Source: Planctomycetota bacterium
GTDB taxonomy: Bacteria; Planctomycetota; B143-G9
DNA length: 6,065 nucleotides
Assembly (NCBI GenBank): GCA_003644275.1
Contig: QNBY01000075.1
Coordinates: forward strand, 1-6,065
Reading direction: 5' to 3'
Below, in pieces: positions 1-6,065 of this stretch. Within the stretch, counting starts at the first letter, position 1; each line of letters opens with the position of its first letter. The notes under the pieces were generated by a model. That model searched no databases, was not told the DNA's origin, and saw nothing but the letters and a program-made list of their open reading frames with translations. The translations under genes were made by a program, and so were the position numbers.

Positions 1-782
1 CCGAAGTGAGGCACACCGTGGTGGAGACGCGGCCGGTGCGGGAGGTGAATCTCAAGGAACTTCTGGAGGCGGACGCCTTCGCCTTCGGGACGCCGAACCA
101 CTACGGCACGATGTCCGCGCCGATGAAGATGTTCTTCCGGCGGCTGAAGCCGCTGTGGAAGGAGGGTTCGCTGCGCGGCAAGCCGGCGTGCGTGTTCACG
201 GTGTCGGGGAAGTACCACGGGGGAGCGGAGACGGCGCTGTTGACGCTGATGGTTCCGCTGTTCGCGCACGGGCTGATACTCGTTGGGCTTCCGCCCTTCC
301 CGCGCAGGTACATAACGGAGGGATGCTTCCTCGGCGCGCGCGGCCAGGTGGACCACGAGAAGGGCGCCGGGCCGTCGGAGGAGGAGTTGAGGTCCGGCAG
401 ATTGCTGGGCGAGAGGCTCGCGCGGACGGCGATAGCGCTGAAGACGGGGCGGTCGGCGGTGAAGGAGGAGATAGCCCAGGAGAAGCGCGAGGTGCGCAAG
501 GGGCTCGAGAGCAAGCCCGCCTCGCTGGAGGAGGTGGAGCGGCTCATCGCGGACGGCGACGTGGAGGCGTGGCAGTGCACGAACTGCGGCTACGTCCACG
601 AGGGCGAACGCCCGCCGGAACAGTGCCCGGTGTGCAACATGGGGATGGAGTACTTCACCGCCTACGACGTGGACGCTTGGGAGTGCACCTCGTGCGGCTA
701 CGTGGTCTATTCCGAGCGCCCGAAGGAGGACTGCCCCGTGTGCGGCGCGGCTCCGGACGCATTCATGCCGTACAGCGGATGA
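1..782 (+). CDS. WrbA-like flavodoxin with two C-terminal rubredoxin-like domains (5' partial)
   Basis: Probable cytoplasmic FMN-dependent NAD(P)H oxidoreductase that also carries iron centres for one-electron transfer. The frame is open to the left edge, so the start and about 30 residues of the flavodoxin fold (first strand and phosphate loop) are missing; the GTG at position 6 is not the real start. Numbering from that GTG, residues 28-40 match the WrbA FMN-contact loop (TPNHYGTMSAPMK), HGGAET at 71-76 matches WrbA HGGQET, and GPSEEEL at 122-128 matches the WrbA C-terminal end. A charged helical linker (about 150-188) leads to two CX2CX12CX2C ribbons, with cysteines at 191/194/207/210 and 227/230/243/246. 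Both are the short rubrerythrin-type rubredoxin. The family is known to reduce quinones or act in oxidative-stress defence; the partner here is unknown. A flavodiiron protein is less likely because the flavodoxin part is WrbA-like. The stop lies 4 bases before the kinase start. Confidence 0.88.
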   Translation, partial: EVRHTVVETRPVREVNLKELLEADAFAFGTPNHYGTMSAPMKMFFRRLKPLWKEGSLRGKPACVFTVSGKYHGGAETALLTLMVPLFAHGLILVGLPPFPRRYITEGCFLGARGQVDHEKGAGPSEEELRSGRLLGERLARTAIALKTGRSAVKEEIAQEKREVRKGLESKPASLEEVERLIADGDVEAWQCTNCGYVHEGERPPEQCPVCNMGMEYFTAYDVDAWECTSCGYVVYSERPKEDCPVCGAAPDAFMPYSG

Positions 783-786
783 CGGG

Positions 787-2049
787 ATGGAGATAGAGGA
801 GGAACTCTCACAGTTCGAGAGGCAGTTCGCGGAGCTGGCGGTAAAGAACCGCTTTGCGAGCCGCCAGGACGTGAACCGGTGCCTGGCCCTCTACACGGTG
901 AAGCGGGAGGACGACCGGGAGCTCACGCTCAGCCGTTTCATGGTGGAGGAGGGGGTGCTCACGCCGGAGCAGGCGAAGGCGCTCACGCTCGCCGCCGAGC
1001 GCTACCTGCGGGACCAGCGGGACGAACAGCACCGGATAGGCGGCTACCAGATAATCGGGAAGCTGGGCGAGGGCGGCCTGGGGGTGGTGTACCGGGCGGT
1101 GCAGCTCTCGATGGGGCGCGAGGTGGCGCTGAAGCTGCTGCATCCGCGGTGGAACTTCGACGAGGAGTTCAAGCGCCGGTTCCTGCTGGAGGCGCGGCTT
1201 CTGGGCAAGCTCAACCACGAGAACCTGGTGCAGGTGTACGACGTGGGGAAGGACAAGGGGCGGCTCTACTTCTCGATGGAGCTGGTGCAGGGGCGGACCA
1301 TCGAGGACATAATAGACAAGGAGGGGCCGCTGGGGGTGGACTTCGCGGTGGACGTGGCCTACCAGACGGCGCGGGCGCTGGACTACCTGTGGCAGTACAA
1401 GATAGTGCACAGGGACATAAAGCCCGGGAACATAATGGTGGACAGCAAGGGGCGGGTGAAGCTGATGGACTTCGGCTTCGTGAAGCCCCGGACGGAGACG
1501 ATACACACCGAGCCCGGCATGGTGCTGGGGACCCCCGACTACATCTCCCCCGAGCAGGCGAAGGGGAAGGACGAGATAGACGTGCGCAGCGACATATACT
1601 CGCTCGGCGCCACGCTGTACCACATGCTGACGGGCTCGCCGCCGTTCTCGGGGACGGGCTCGACGGTGATGAAGCAGCACGTGGTGAAGGGGATACCCTC
1701 GCCGAAGGAGCTGAAGCCGGACATTCCGGATGAGCTGTGCGCGATAGTGGAGAAGATGACCGCCCGCGATCCGGCGGACCGCTACCAGACGCCGGAGGAG
1801 CTTCTGAACGACCTGTCGCTGTTCAGGGCGAGGCGGCGGCTGCAGGCGGAGAACCTGCCCCAGGGGGGCTCTACGATAATCCGGGCGCTGAAGACGTCCC
1901 GGGACAAGGACCGGAGCCAGATGGAGCAGATAAGGAAGCTCGAGGGGGAGATGCAGAAGATGCGCTCGCTGATGAAGACGCTGCTCATCGCGGGCGCCGG
2001 GCTCTTCGCACTTCTGGTGATACTTCTTCTGTTCCTGCTGGTGAAGTGA
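787..2049 (+). CDS. Membrane-anchored Hanks-type Ser/Thr protein kinase
   Basis: Protein Ser/Thr kinase of 420 residues. Residues 1-80 form a helical region with a repeat-like pattern (FAELAVKNRFASRQDV, then LSRFMVEEGVLTPEQ) resembling the N-terminal domains of GspE/MshE ATPases. The kinase domain covers about 87-346: glycine loop GEGGLG 94-99, Lys116 in VALK, alpha-C Glu135, catalytic HRDIKPGN 208-215 (Asp210, Asn215), DFG 228-230, GTPDYISPE 248-256 and Asp269 in SDIYSLG. All catalytic residues are present, so it should be active, and HRD makes it an RD kinase that may need activation-loop phosphorylation. A charged, possibly coiled-coil stretch (372-397) precedes one hydrophobic segment (398-419) ending in a single Lys, which implies a cytoplasmic enzyme tail-anchored in the membrane. 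There are no PASTA or other external domains. The start is the ATG 4 bases after the upstream stop; its Shine-Dalgarno is weak (CGGA, 776-779), so coupling to the upstream gene is likely. Targets are unknown. Confidence 0.95.
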   Translation: MEIEEELSQFERQFAELAVKNRFASRQDVNRCLALYTVKREDDRELTLSRFMVEEGVLTPEQAKALTLAAERYLRDQRDEQHRIGGYQIIGKLGEGGLGVVYRAVQLSMGREVALKLLHPRWNFDEEFKRRFLLEARLLGKLNHENLVQVYDVGKDKGRLYFSMELVQGRTIEDIIDKEGPLGVDFAVDVAYQTARALDYLWQYKIVHRDIKPGNIMVDSKGRVKLMDFGFVKPRTETIHTEPGMVLGTPDYISPEQAKGKDEIDVRSDIYSLGATLYHMLTGSPPFSGTGSTVMKQHVVKGIPSPKELKPDIPDELCAIVEKMTARDPADRYQTPEELLNDLSLFRARRRLQAENLPQGGSTIIRALKTSRDKDRSQMEQIRKLEGEMQKMRSLMKTLLIAGAGLFALLVILLLFLLVK

Positions 2050-2051
2050 GG
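2048..2051 (+). promoter_or_regulatory. Ribosome binding site GAGG overlapping the kinase stop codon
   Basis: GAGG sits 6 bases before the ATG at 2058, and its first two bases are part of the kinase TGA stop (2047-2049). This supports 2058 as the start of the pyrophosphorylase, although the frame is open further upstream inside the kinase gene. It also suggests that ribosomes finishing the kinase re-initiate here. Seen in sequence; the coupling is inferred. Confidence 0.75.
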
Positions 2052-2057
2052 CGAGAG

Positions 2058-3434
2058 ATGGACGTGACGGAGCTGAGAAAGCGATACGCGGAGCACGGCC
2101 AGGAGCACGTTTTCGAGGGGATGGAGGAGCTTGCGCCCGCGGCGAGGGAGGAGTTCCTGCGACAGCTCGAGGGGATAGACCTGGAGGAGCTGGACGAGCT
2201 GATAGAGGGCTACCGCGACCGGCCGCCGGCCGCGCCGAAGGAGCTCAGGCCGTGCGAGACGATACGGGAGCCCCGCAGCGAGCAGGAGGCGGCGGAGCGG
2301 CGCAAGGCGCTGAACCGCGGCGAGGAGTTGCTCCGGGCGGGGAAGGTGGCGGCCTTTCTCGTGGCGGGCGGCCAGGGCACGCGGCTGGGGCTGCCGGGGC
2401 CGAAGGGGACGTTCCCGGTGTACCCGATAACGGGGCGCTCGCTGTTCGAGGTGTTCGCGAAGAAACTGCTGAACCTGCGGGCGCGGTACGGGCGGGAGAT
2501 ACCGCTGGTGATAATGACGAGCCCGGTGAACGACGAGGAGACGCGGGCGTACTTCGAGGCGTTCCACTACTTCGGGCTGAACCCGTCGAGCGTGCGGTTC
2601 GTGGTGCAGCGGACGCTTCCCGCGGTGGACCTGTGGGGGAAACTGGTGGTGGACATGCCCGGCCACGTGCACGTGAGCCCGGACGGGCACGGCGGGGCGC
2701 TGTACGCCATGAGGGAGTCGGGCGTGATACGGGAGCTTCTGGACGGGGGCTACGCGGAGCTGTTCTACTTCCAGGTGGACAACCCGCTGGTGAAGATATG
2801 CGATCCGGTGTTCATAGGCTATCACAACCTGCGGCGGGCGGACGTGAGCACGAAGGTGGTGGAGAAGACCGATCCCGCCGAGAAGGTGGGGATAGTGGGA
2901 TACATAGACGGCAAGCCGGGCGTGATAGAGTACAGCGAGCTGAGCGAGGAGGAGTTGAACGCGCGGCGCAAGGACGGCCGCCTTCGCTATCACGCCGGGA
3001 ACACGGCGATACACGTGTTCAACCTGGAGTTCCTGGACCACCTGGCGCGCGGCGGGGGGGACCTGCCGTGGCACTACGCGCTGAAGAAGGCGCGGACGGC
3101 GGACGGCGAGGAGGTGGAGGTGGTGAAGTTCGAACGCTTCATCTTCGACACCATGCGGTTCGCCGGGCGGGTGACGGTGCTGGAGGTGGACAGGCGCGAG
3201 GAGTTCGCCCCGCTGAAGAACGCGGTGGGGCCGGACTCGCCCAACACGGTGCGCGCGGCGCTCGTGGAGATGTGGGCGAGGTGGCTGGAGGCCGCGGGCG
3301 TGGAAGTGCCGCGCGACGAGGAGGGGCGGCCCCGCGGGACGGTGGAGATAAACCCGCTGTTCGCGGACAGCGCGGAGGAGTTGAAGAAGAAGCTGCCCCC
3401 GTCCTGGCGCTGGCGGGACGGGGCGTTGCTCTGA
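2058..3434 (+). CDS. UAP1-like UDP-sugar pyrophosphorylase (UDPGP family)
   Basis: Cytoplasmic uridylyltransferase of 458 residues that should join UTP and a sugar 1-phosphate to give a UDP-sugar plus pyrophosphate, supplying envelope or glycan synthesis. The nucleotide loop is LVAGGQGTRLG at 101-111 with Lys116 in GPKG. IMTSPVNDEET (152-162), PDGHGG (208-213), VDNPLVKICDP (240-250, Asp241 the expected metal ligand), EYSEL (291-295), AGN (313-315), FERFIFD (358-364) and EFAPLKN (382-388) follow the order seen in eukaryotic UAP1/AGX enzymes. This makes UDP-GlcNAc or UDP-GalNAc the favoured product. Bacterial relatives are often labelled UTP-glucose-1-phosphate uridylyltransferase, so the sugar is uncertain. 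It is somewhat shorter than human UAP1 (just over 500 residues) but looks complete. Residues 1-95 are an acidic helical N-terminal part. It lies 8 bases after the kinase gene, so phosphorylation by that kinase is possible but unproven. Confidence 0.9.
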   Translation: MDVTELRKRYAEHGQEHVFEGMEELAPAAREEFLRQLEGIDLEELDELIEGYRDRPPAAPKELRPCETIREPRSEQEAAERRKALNRGEELLRAGKVAAFLVAGGQGTRLGLPGPKGTFPVYPITGRSLFEVFAKKLLNLRARYGREIPLVIMTSPVNDEETRAYFEAFHYFGLNPSSVRFVVQRTLPAVDLWGKLVVDMPGHVHVSPDGHGGALYAMRESGVIRELLDGGYAELFYFQVDNPLVKICDPVFIGYHNLRRADVSTKVVEKTDPAEKVGIVGYIDGKPGVIEYSELSEEELNARRKDGRLRYHAGNTAIHVFNLEFLDHLARGGGDLPWHYALKKARTADGEEVEVVKFERFIFDTMRFAGRVTVLEVDRREEFAPLKNAVGPDSPNTVRAALVEMWARWLEAAGVEVPRDEEGRPRGTVEINPLFADSAEELKKKLPPSWRWRDGALL

Positions 3435-3453
3435 AAAAGAACGGGAGGCGAAG

Positions 3454-3738
3454 ATGGCGAAGTTCGGTCCCTACGAGTTCGACGGTCCCTACAGCGGTCC
3501 CGAGGCGCTGCTGGAGGAGCCGGGCGTGCTGGTCGTAACCTCCGGGGACGACGGCCGGGTGCTGTACGCGGAGGCGGCGGACAACGTGAGGGCGGCGGCC
3601 GCGTCCGACGACGCCCCGCACGGGGAGGGGTTGTCGTGGTGGGCGTACTACACCGGAAGCGAGCACGAGCGGCGCACGGCGGCGGGGATGGTGCGCTACC
3701 TGTACCATTGCTCGTACCTGCGCTCGCTGGGGCTCTGA
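3454..3738 (+). CDS. Small protein of unknown function, possibly GIY-YIG-like
   Basis: Soluble 94-residue protein with no signal peptide or membrane segment. A strong ribosome site, GGGAGG (3443-3448), lies 5 bases before the ATG, and the gap from the pyrophosphorylase stop is 19 bases, so it is very likely translated as the last gene of the operon. The N-terminus (MAKFGPYEFDGPYSGPEAL) and then GVLVV (24-28), VLYAEA (36-41), NVRAAA (44-49), a WWAYYT strand (62-67) and SEHERRTAAGMVRYLY (69-84) recall the order of small GIY-YIG-like proteins: GxY, YVG, an Arg-bearing helix, and a helix with a conserved Glu. The YIG triad reads YAE, so if related it is probably not a nuclease. The family assignment is a weak inference from layout. 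It is rich in Ala, Tyr and acidic residues. Its role is unknown. Confidence 0.82.
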   Translation: MAKFGPYEFDGPYSGPEALLEEPGVLVVTSGDDGRVLYAEAADNVRAAAASDDAPHGEGLSWWAYYTGSEHERRTAAGMVRYLYHCSYLRSLGL

Positions 3739-3767
3739 ACGGGCCGCCGGCAAAAGGCGAAAAAAGG

Positions 3768-3798
3768 AAAGGCGGGGCCGCCGGGCCCCGCCTTTTTT
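3768..3798. terminator. Bidirectional intrinsic terminator
   Basis: A perfect 12-bp stem pairs 3768-3779 with 3784-3795 (three A-T pairs, then nine G-C or C-G pairs) around a four-base GCCG loop. On the plus strand it is followed by a run of six T (3793-3798). On the minus strand the A-rich left flank (3760-3770) gives TTTCC then a T run. It sits between two convergent blocks, 30 bases after the plus-strand stop and 23 bases beyond the dehydrogenase stop, so it should end transcripts from both sides. The remainder of 3739-3820 shows nothing else I can identify. Confidence 0.93.
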
Positions 3799-3820
3799 CG
3801 GCGTGCAGGGGAGAGGCGCG

Positions 3821-4990
3821 TCACCTGGTGCGCTGGGCGACTTCCTTGACGAGCTCCTTGCCGATGACGTCGCGCTGTATCTGGTTGGTGCCCTCGTATA
3901 TCTGGGTTATCTTGGCGTCGCGGAAGTACTTCTCGATGGGGTACTCGCGCATGTAGCCGTAGCCGCCGTAGAGCTGGAGGGCGTTGGTGGCGACCTCCAT
4001 TGCGACGTCGGAGGCGAGCATCTTGCTCATGCTGGAGTACTTGGCGAGGTTTATCTTCCTGCCCGCGTCCACGGCCTTGGCGAGGGCGTAGGTGAGGGCC
4101 CTTGCGGCCTCTATCTTGGTGGCCATGTCGGCGAGCATGAACTGGATGGCCTGGTTGGAGGTTATGCGGCGGCCGAACTGGACGCGGTTGTGGGCGTACT
4201 CGATGGCCAGGTCGAAGGCTCCCTGTGCGATTCCGAGGGCCTGGGAGGCGACGCCGGGGCGGCTGTAGTCGAAGGTCTTGAGGGTTACGAAGAAGCCCCT
4301 GCCCTCCCTTCCGAGGAGGTTGGAGGCGGGGACGCGGCAGTCCTCGAAGATGAGCTCGCGGGTGGCGGAGCCGCGGATGCCGAGTTTGTCTTCCTTCTTT
4401 CCGAAGGAGAAGCCCTCCATGCCCTTCTCGACGATGAAGGCGGAAGCGCCGCGGGCGCCCCTGGACTTGTCGGTCATGGCGATGACGGTGTAGACGTCGG
4501 CCTCGCCGCCGTTGGTTATCCACTGCTTCAGGCCGTTGAGGACGTAGTAGTCGCCCTCGCGGCGGGCGGTGGTCTTGACGTTGGAGACGTCGCTTCCGGC
4601 CTCGGGCTCGGTGACGGCGAAGGCGGCGAGCTTGCGGCCGGCGGCGATGTCGGGGAGGTACTTCTTCTTCTGTTCCTCGTTTCCGTAGAGGAGGATGGGG
4701 AAGGTTCCGAGGGCGGTGCCGGCGAGGCTGAGGGAGATTCCGCCGCAGGCGCGGGAGAGCTGCTCGACGACGAGGACGAGTTCGAAGACGCCGCCGCCGA
4801 GGCCGCCGTATTCCTCGGGGATGTACACGCCGAAGAGGTCGGCGTCGGCGAGTATCTTGACTATCTCCCAGGGGAATTCCTGGGTCTCGTCGTAGTGGGC
4901 GGCGACGGGGCGTATTTTCTCTTCCGCTATCTGGTGCGCGAGGTCGCGTATCTCGCGCTGGAGTTCGGTGAGTTCGTACAGTTCGTCCAT
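3821..4990 (-). CDS. Acyl-CoA dehydrogenase
   Basis: FAD-dependent cytoplasmic enzyme of 389 residues, the normal length for a bacterial short-chain or branched-chain type. It introduces the alpha-beta double bond into an acyl-CoA and passes electrons to electron-transfer flavoprotein, which is not encoded in this window. The helical N-terminal domain is about 1-120. The beta domain holds the first family signature, AVTEPEAGSD (125-134), and the FAD-side QWITNG (156-161). The C-terminal helical domain holds DYSRPGVASQ (241-250), QFGRRI (271-276) and the second signature LQLYGGYGYMREYP (338-351). The catalytic base is Glu366 in IYEGTNQIQR, the short-chain/butyryl-type position. The start is the ATG with GGAG 5 bases upstream (minus strand, 4996-4999). 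The gene begins 11 bases after fabF and is probably co-transcribed with it. Chain length cannot be read from the sequence, and in a fermenter it could run in the reductive direction. Confidence 0.96.
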   Translation of the reverse strand: MDELYELTELQREIRDLAHQIAEEKIRPVAAHYDETQEFPWEIVKILADADLFGVYIPEEYGGLGGGVFELVLVVEQLSRACGGISLSLAGTALGTFPILLYGNEEQKKKYLPDIAAGRKLAAFAVTEPEAGSDVSNVKTTARREGDYYVLNGLKQWITNGGEADVYTVIAMTDKSRGARGASAFIVEKGMEGFSFGKKEDKLGIRGSATRELIFEDCRVPASNLLGREGRGFFVTLKTFDYSRPGVASQALGIAQGAFDLAIEYAHNRVQFGRRITSNQAIQFMLADMATKIEAARALTYALAKAVDAGRKINLAKYSSMSKMLASDVAMEVATNALQLYGGYGYMREYPIEKYFRDAKITQIYEGTNQIQRDVIGKELVKEVAQRTR

Positions 4991-5001
4991 TTATTCTCCG
5001 T

Positions 5002-6065
5002 TCATTCCCTGTATGCCTTGACGGCGAGGCAGCAGTTGTGCCCGCCGAAGCCGAAAGAATTGGAAATGACGAAATCCACCTTCTGCTCGCGGGGGCCTTC
5101 GGGGACGCAGTCCACGTCGCAGGCGGGGTCGGGGTTCTCGTAGTTGACGGTGGGGTGGATGACGCCGTTGCGGATGGTGAGGATGGAGACGATGAGCTCG
5201 ACCGCGCCGGAAGCGCCGAGGAGGTGGCCGAGCATGGACTTGGTGGAGGAGAGGGGGACCTTCCTGCCGAAGAGGTCGTTTATGGCCTTGGCCTCGGCGG
5301 GGTCGTTGGCGGGGGTGGAGGTCCCGTGTGCGTTGATGTAGTCCACGTCGTCCGGGGTGAGGCCGCTCTCCCTGATGGCCATGGCCATGGCCTTCCTCGC
5401 GCCCGCCCCGCCGGGAGCGGGGTCGGTGATGTGGTGGGCGTCGGCGGTGTGGCCGTAGCCCACCATCTCGGCGAGGATGGGAGCGCCGCGGCGCTTCGCG
5501 TGTTCGAGTTCCTCGAGCACCAGTATTCCCGCGCCCTCGCCGATGACGAAGCCGTCGCGGTCGCGGTCGAAGGGCCGGGAGGCCTTCTCGGGCTCGTCGT
5601 TGCGGGTGGAGAGCGCGTTCATGTTGCCGAAGCCCGCGAGGGAGAGGGGGGTTATCCCGGCCTCGGCGCCGCCGGTCACGACGGCGTCGGCGTAGCCGTG
5701 CTTCACCGTCCTGAAGGCCTCGCCTATGGCGTGAGCGCCGGAGGCGCAGGCGGAGGCGATGCCGAAGTTGATGTTCGTGAAGCCGTAGCGTATGGCCACG
5801 AGGCCGGAGACGATGTCGAGTATCATCTTGGGGATGAGGAGCGGCGAGACGGCACGGGGGCCCTTCTGGACGAGCCGGTGATGCTGTCGTTCGAGCTCGA
5901 GGATGCCGCCGATGCCGGAGGCGATGAGGACGCCGACGCGGTCGGGATCGCAGTCGCCCGCGAGGCCGGACATGTTCACGGCGTCTATGGCGGCGCTCAT
6001 GCCGAACACGGCGAAGCGGTCCATCCGCTTGAGTTCCTTGGGGGGTATCTCGGGGTTGGGCTCGA
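5002..6065 (-). CDS. fabF: Beta-ketoacyl-ACP synthase II (5' partial)
   Basis: Condensing enzyme of type II fatty acid synthesis that extends acyl-ACP with malonyl-ACP in the cytoplasm. The frame runs open to the right edge, and the last readable residues ([16 protein letters not shown]) match the region around residue 55-65 of FabF, so the true start lies beyond the window; the ATG at 6022-6024 is internal. Numbering from that ATG, the Cys-His-His triad is complete: Cys93 in [10 protein letters not shown], His233 in [11 protein letters not shown], and His267 in [13 protein letters not shown] with Lys262. [16 protein letters not shown] (151-166) and the C-terminal NSFGFGGHN (322-330) are standard FabF features. 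The tail reads [12 protein letters not shown], with two adjacent cysteines near the end. FabI-type or ACP genes would be expected upstream but are not visible. FabB is less likely given the FabF-like spacing of motifs. Confidence 0.96.
   Translation of the reverse strand, partial: EPNPEIPPKELKRMDRFAVFGMSAAIDAVNMSGLAGDCDPDRVGVLIASGIGGILELERQHHRLVQKGPRAVSPLLIPKMILDIVSGLVAIRYGFTNINFGIASACASGAHAIGEAFRTVKHGYADAVVTGGAEAGITPLSLAGFGNMNALSTRNDEPEKASRPFDRDRDGFVIGEGAGILVLEELEHAKRRGAPILAEMVGYGHTADAHHITDPAPGGAGARKAMAMAIRESGLTPDDVDYINAHGTSTPANDPAEAKAINDLFGRKVPLSSTKSMLGHLLGASGAVELIVSILTIRNGVIHPTVNYENPDPACDVDCVPEGPREQKVDFVISNSFGFGGHNCCLAVKAYRE

Noticed and set aside
1..782. Identification of the first gene as a flavodiiron protein with a C-terminal rubredoxin
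   Set aside because: The HGGAET and GPSEEEL motifs fit WrbA rather than the flavodiiron flavodoxin domain; it cannot be fully excluded because the N-terminus is outside the window.
1737..2057. A longer N-terminus for the pyrophosphorylase, starting inside the kinase gene
   Set aside because: The extra residues are the out-of-frame kinase coding region. The ATG at 2058 has a well-placed GAGG and gives a protein that fits the family.
1782..3074. A 430-residue open frame on the minus strand opposite the kinase and pyrophosphorylase
   Set aside because: It lies antisense to two genes with complete conserved motifs, its translation is rich in Arg, His, Pro and Leu without any domain, and long antisense frames are expected at this GC content.
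2252..3538. A 428-residue plus-strand frame overlapping the pyrophosphorylase
   Set aside because: Composition is Gly/Arg/Ala-rich, and the overlapping frame carries every UAP1 motif in order.
3803..5143. A 446-residue open frame on the plus strand across the dehydrogenase and fabF
   Set aside because: The product is a Gly/Val/Leu/Glu/Asp-rich low-complexity shadow of the dehydrogenase gene, has no recognisable motif and runs through the gap between two real genes.
6022..6024. ATG as the true start of fabF
   Set aside because: The frame continues to the right edge, and the residues before it (KELKRMDRF) are conserved interior FabF sequence.

Overview
The window is GC-rich bacterial DNA, about two thirds G+C by eye. 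It holds six closely packed protein genes in two convergent blocks that meet at a strong hairpin terminator. I found no tRNA, rRNA, CRISPR array, insertion sequence or phage gene. The mix of genes suggests an uncultured or less-studied bacterial lineage with at least partly anaerobic metabolism. It includes a WrbA-type flavoprotein with rubredoxin-like domains, a membrane-anchored Hanks-type kinase, and a uridylyltransferase that resembles eukaryotic UAP1. The Planctomycetota or related phyla are a guess from gene style only. A strong preference for the rare Ile codon ATA, despite the high GC, is a useful lineage marker.

Plus-strand block (1-3738): a 5'-truncated WrbA-like flavodoxin with two rubredoxin-like zinc/iron ribbons; a Ser/Thr protein kinase (787-2049) with an N-terminal helical domain and a C-terminal membrane anchor but no external sensor; a UAP1-like nucleotide-sugar pyrophosphorylase (2058-3434); and a 94-residue protein (3454-3738) that may be a degenerate GIY-YIG-like fold. 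Spacings are 4, 8 and 19 bases, so the block looks like one operon. The kinase and pyrophosphorylase are probably translationally coupled.

Between the blocks, 3739-3820 holds a perfect 12-bp GC-rich stem with T-runs on both sides, which should stop transcription from both directions.

Minus-strand block (3821-6065): beta-ketoacyl-ACP synthase II (fabF, its 5' end beyond the window), followed 11 bases later by an acyl-CoA dehydrogenase. One builds acyl chains and the other oxidises them, so they may belong to a lipid or acyl-CoA gene set that extends past the right edge.

Most of this is ordinary core or accessory metabolism. I see no convincing undescribed system. The points most worth checking are the kinase architecture and its coupling to UDP-sugar synthesis, the tandem-rubredoxin flavoprotein, the small last gene of the operon, and the ATA codon preference.
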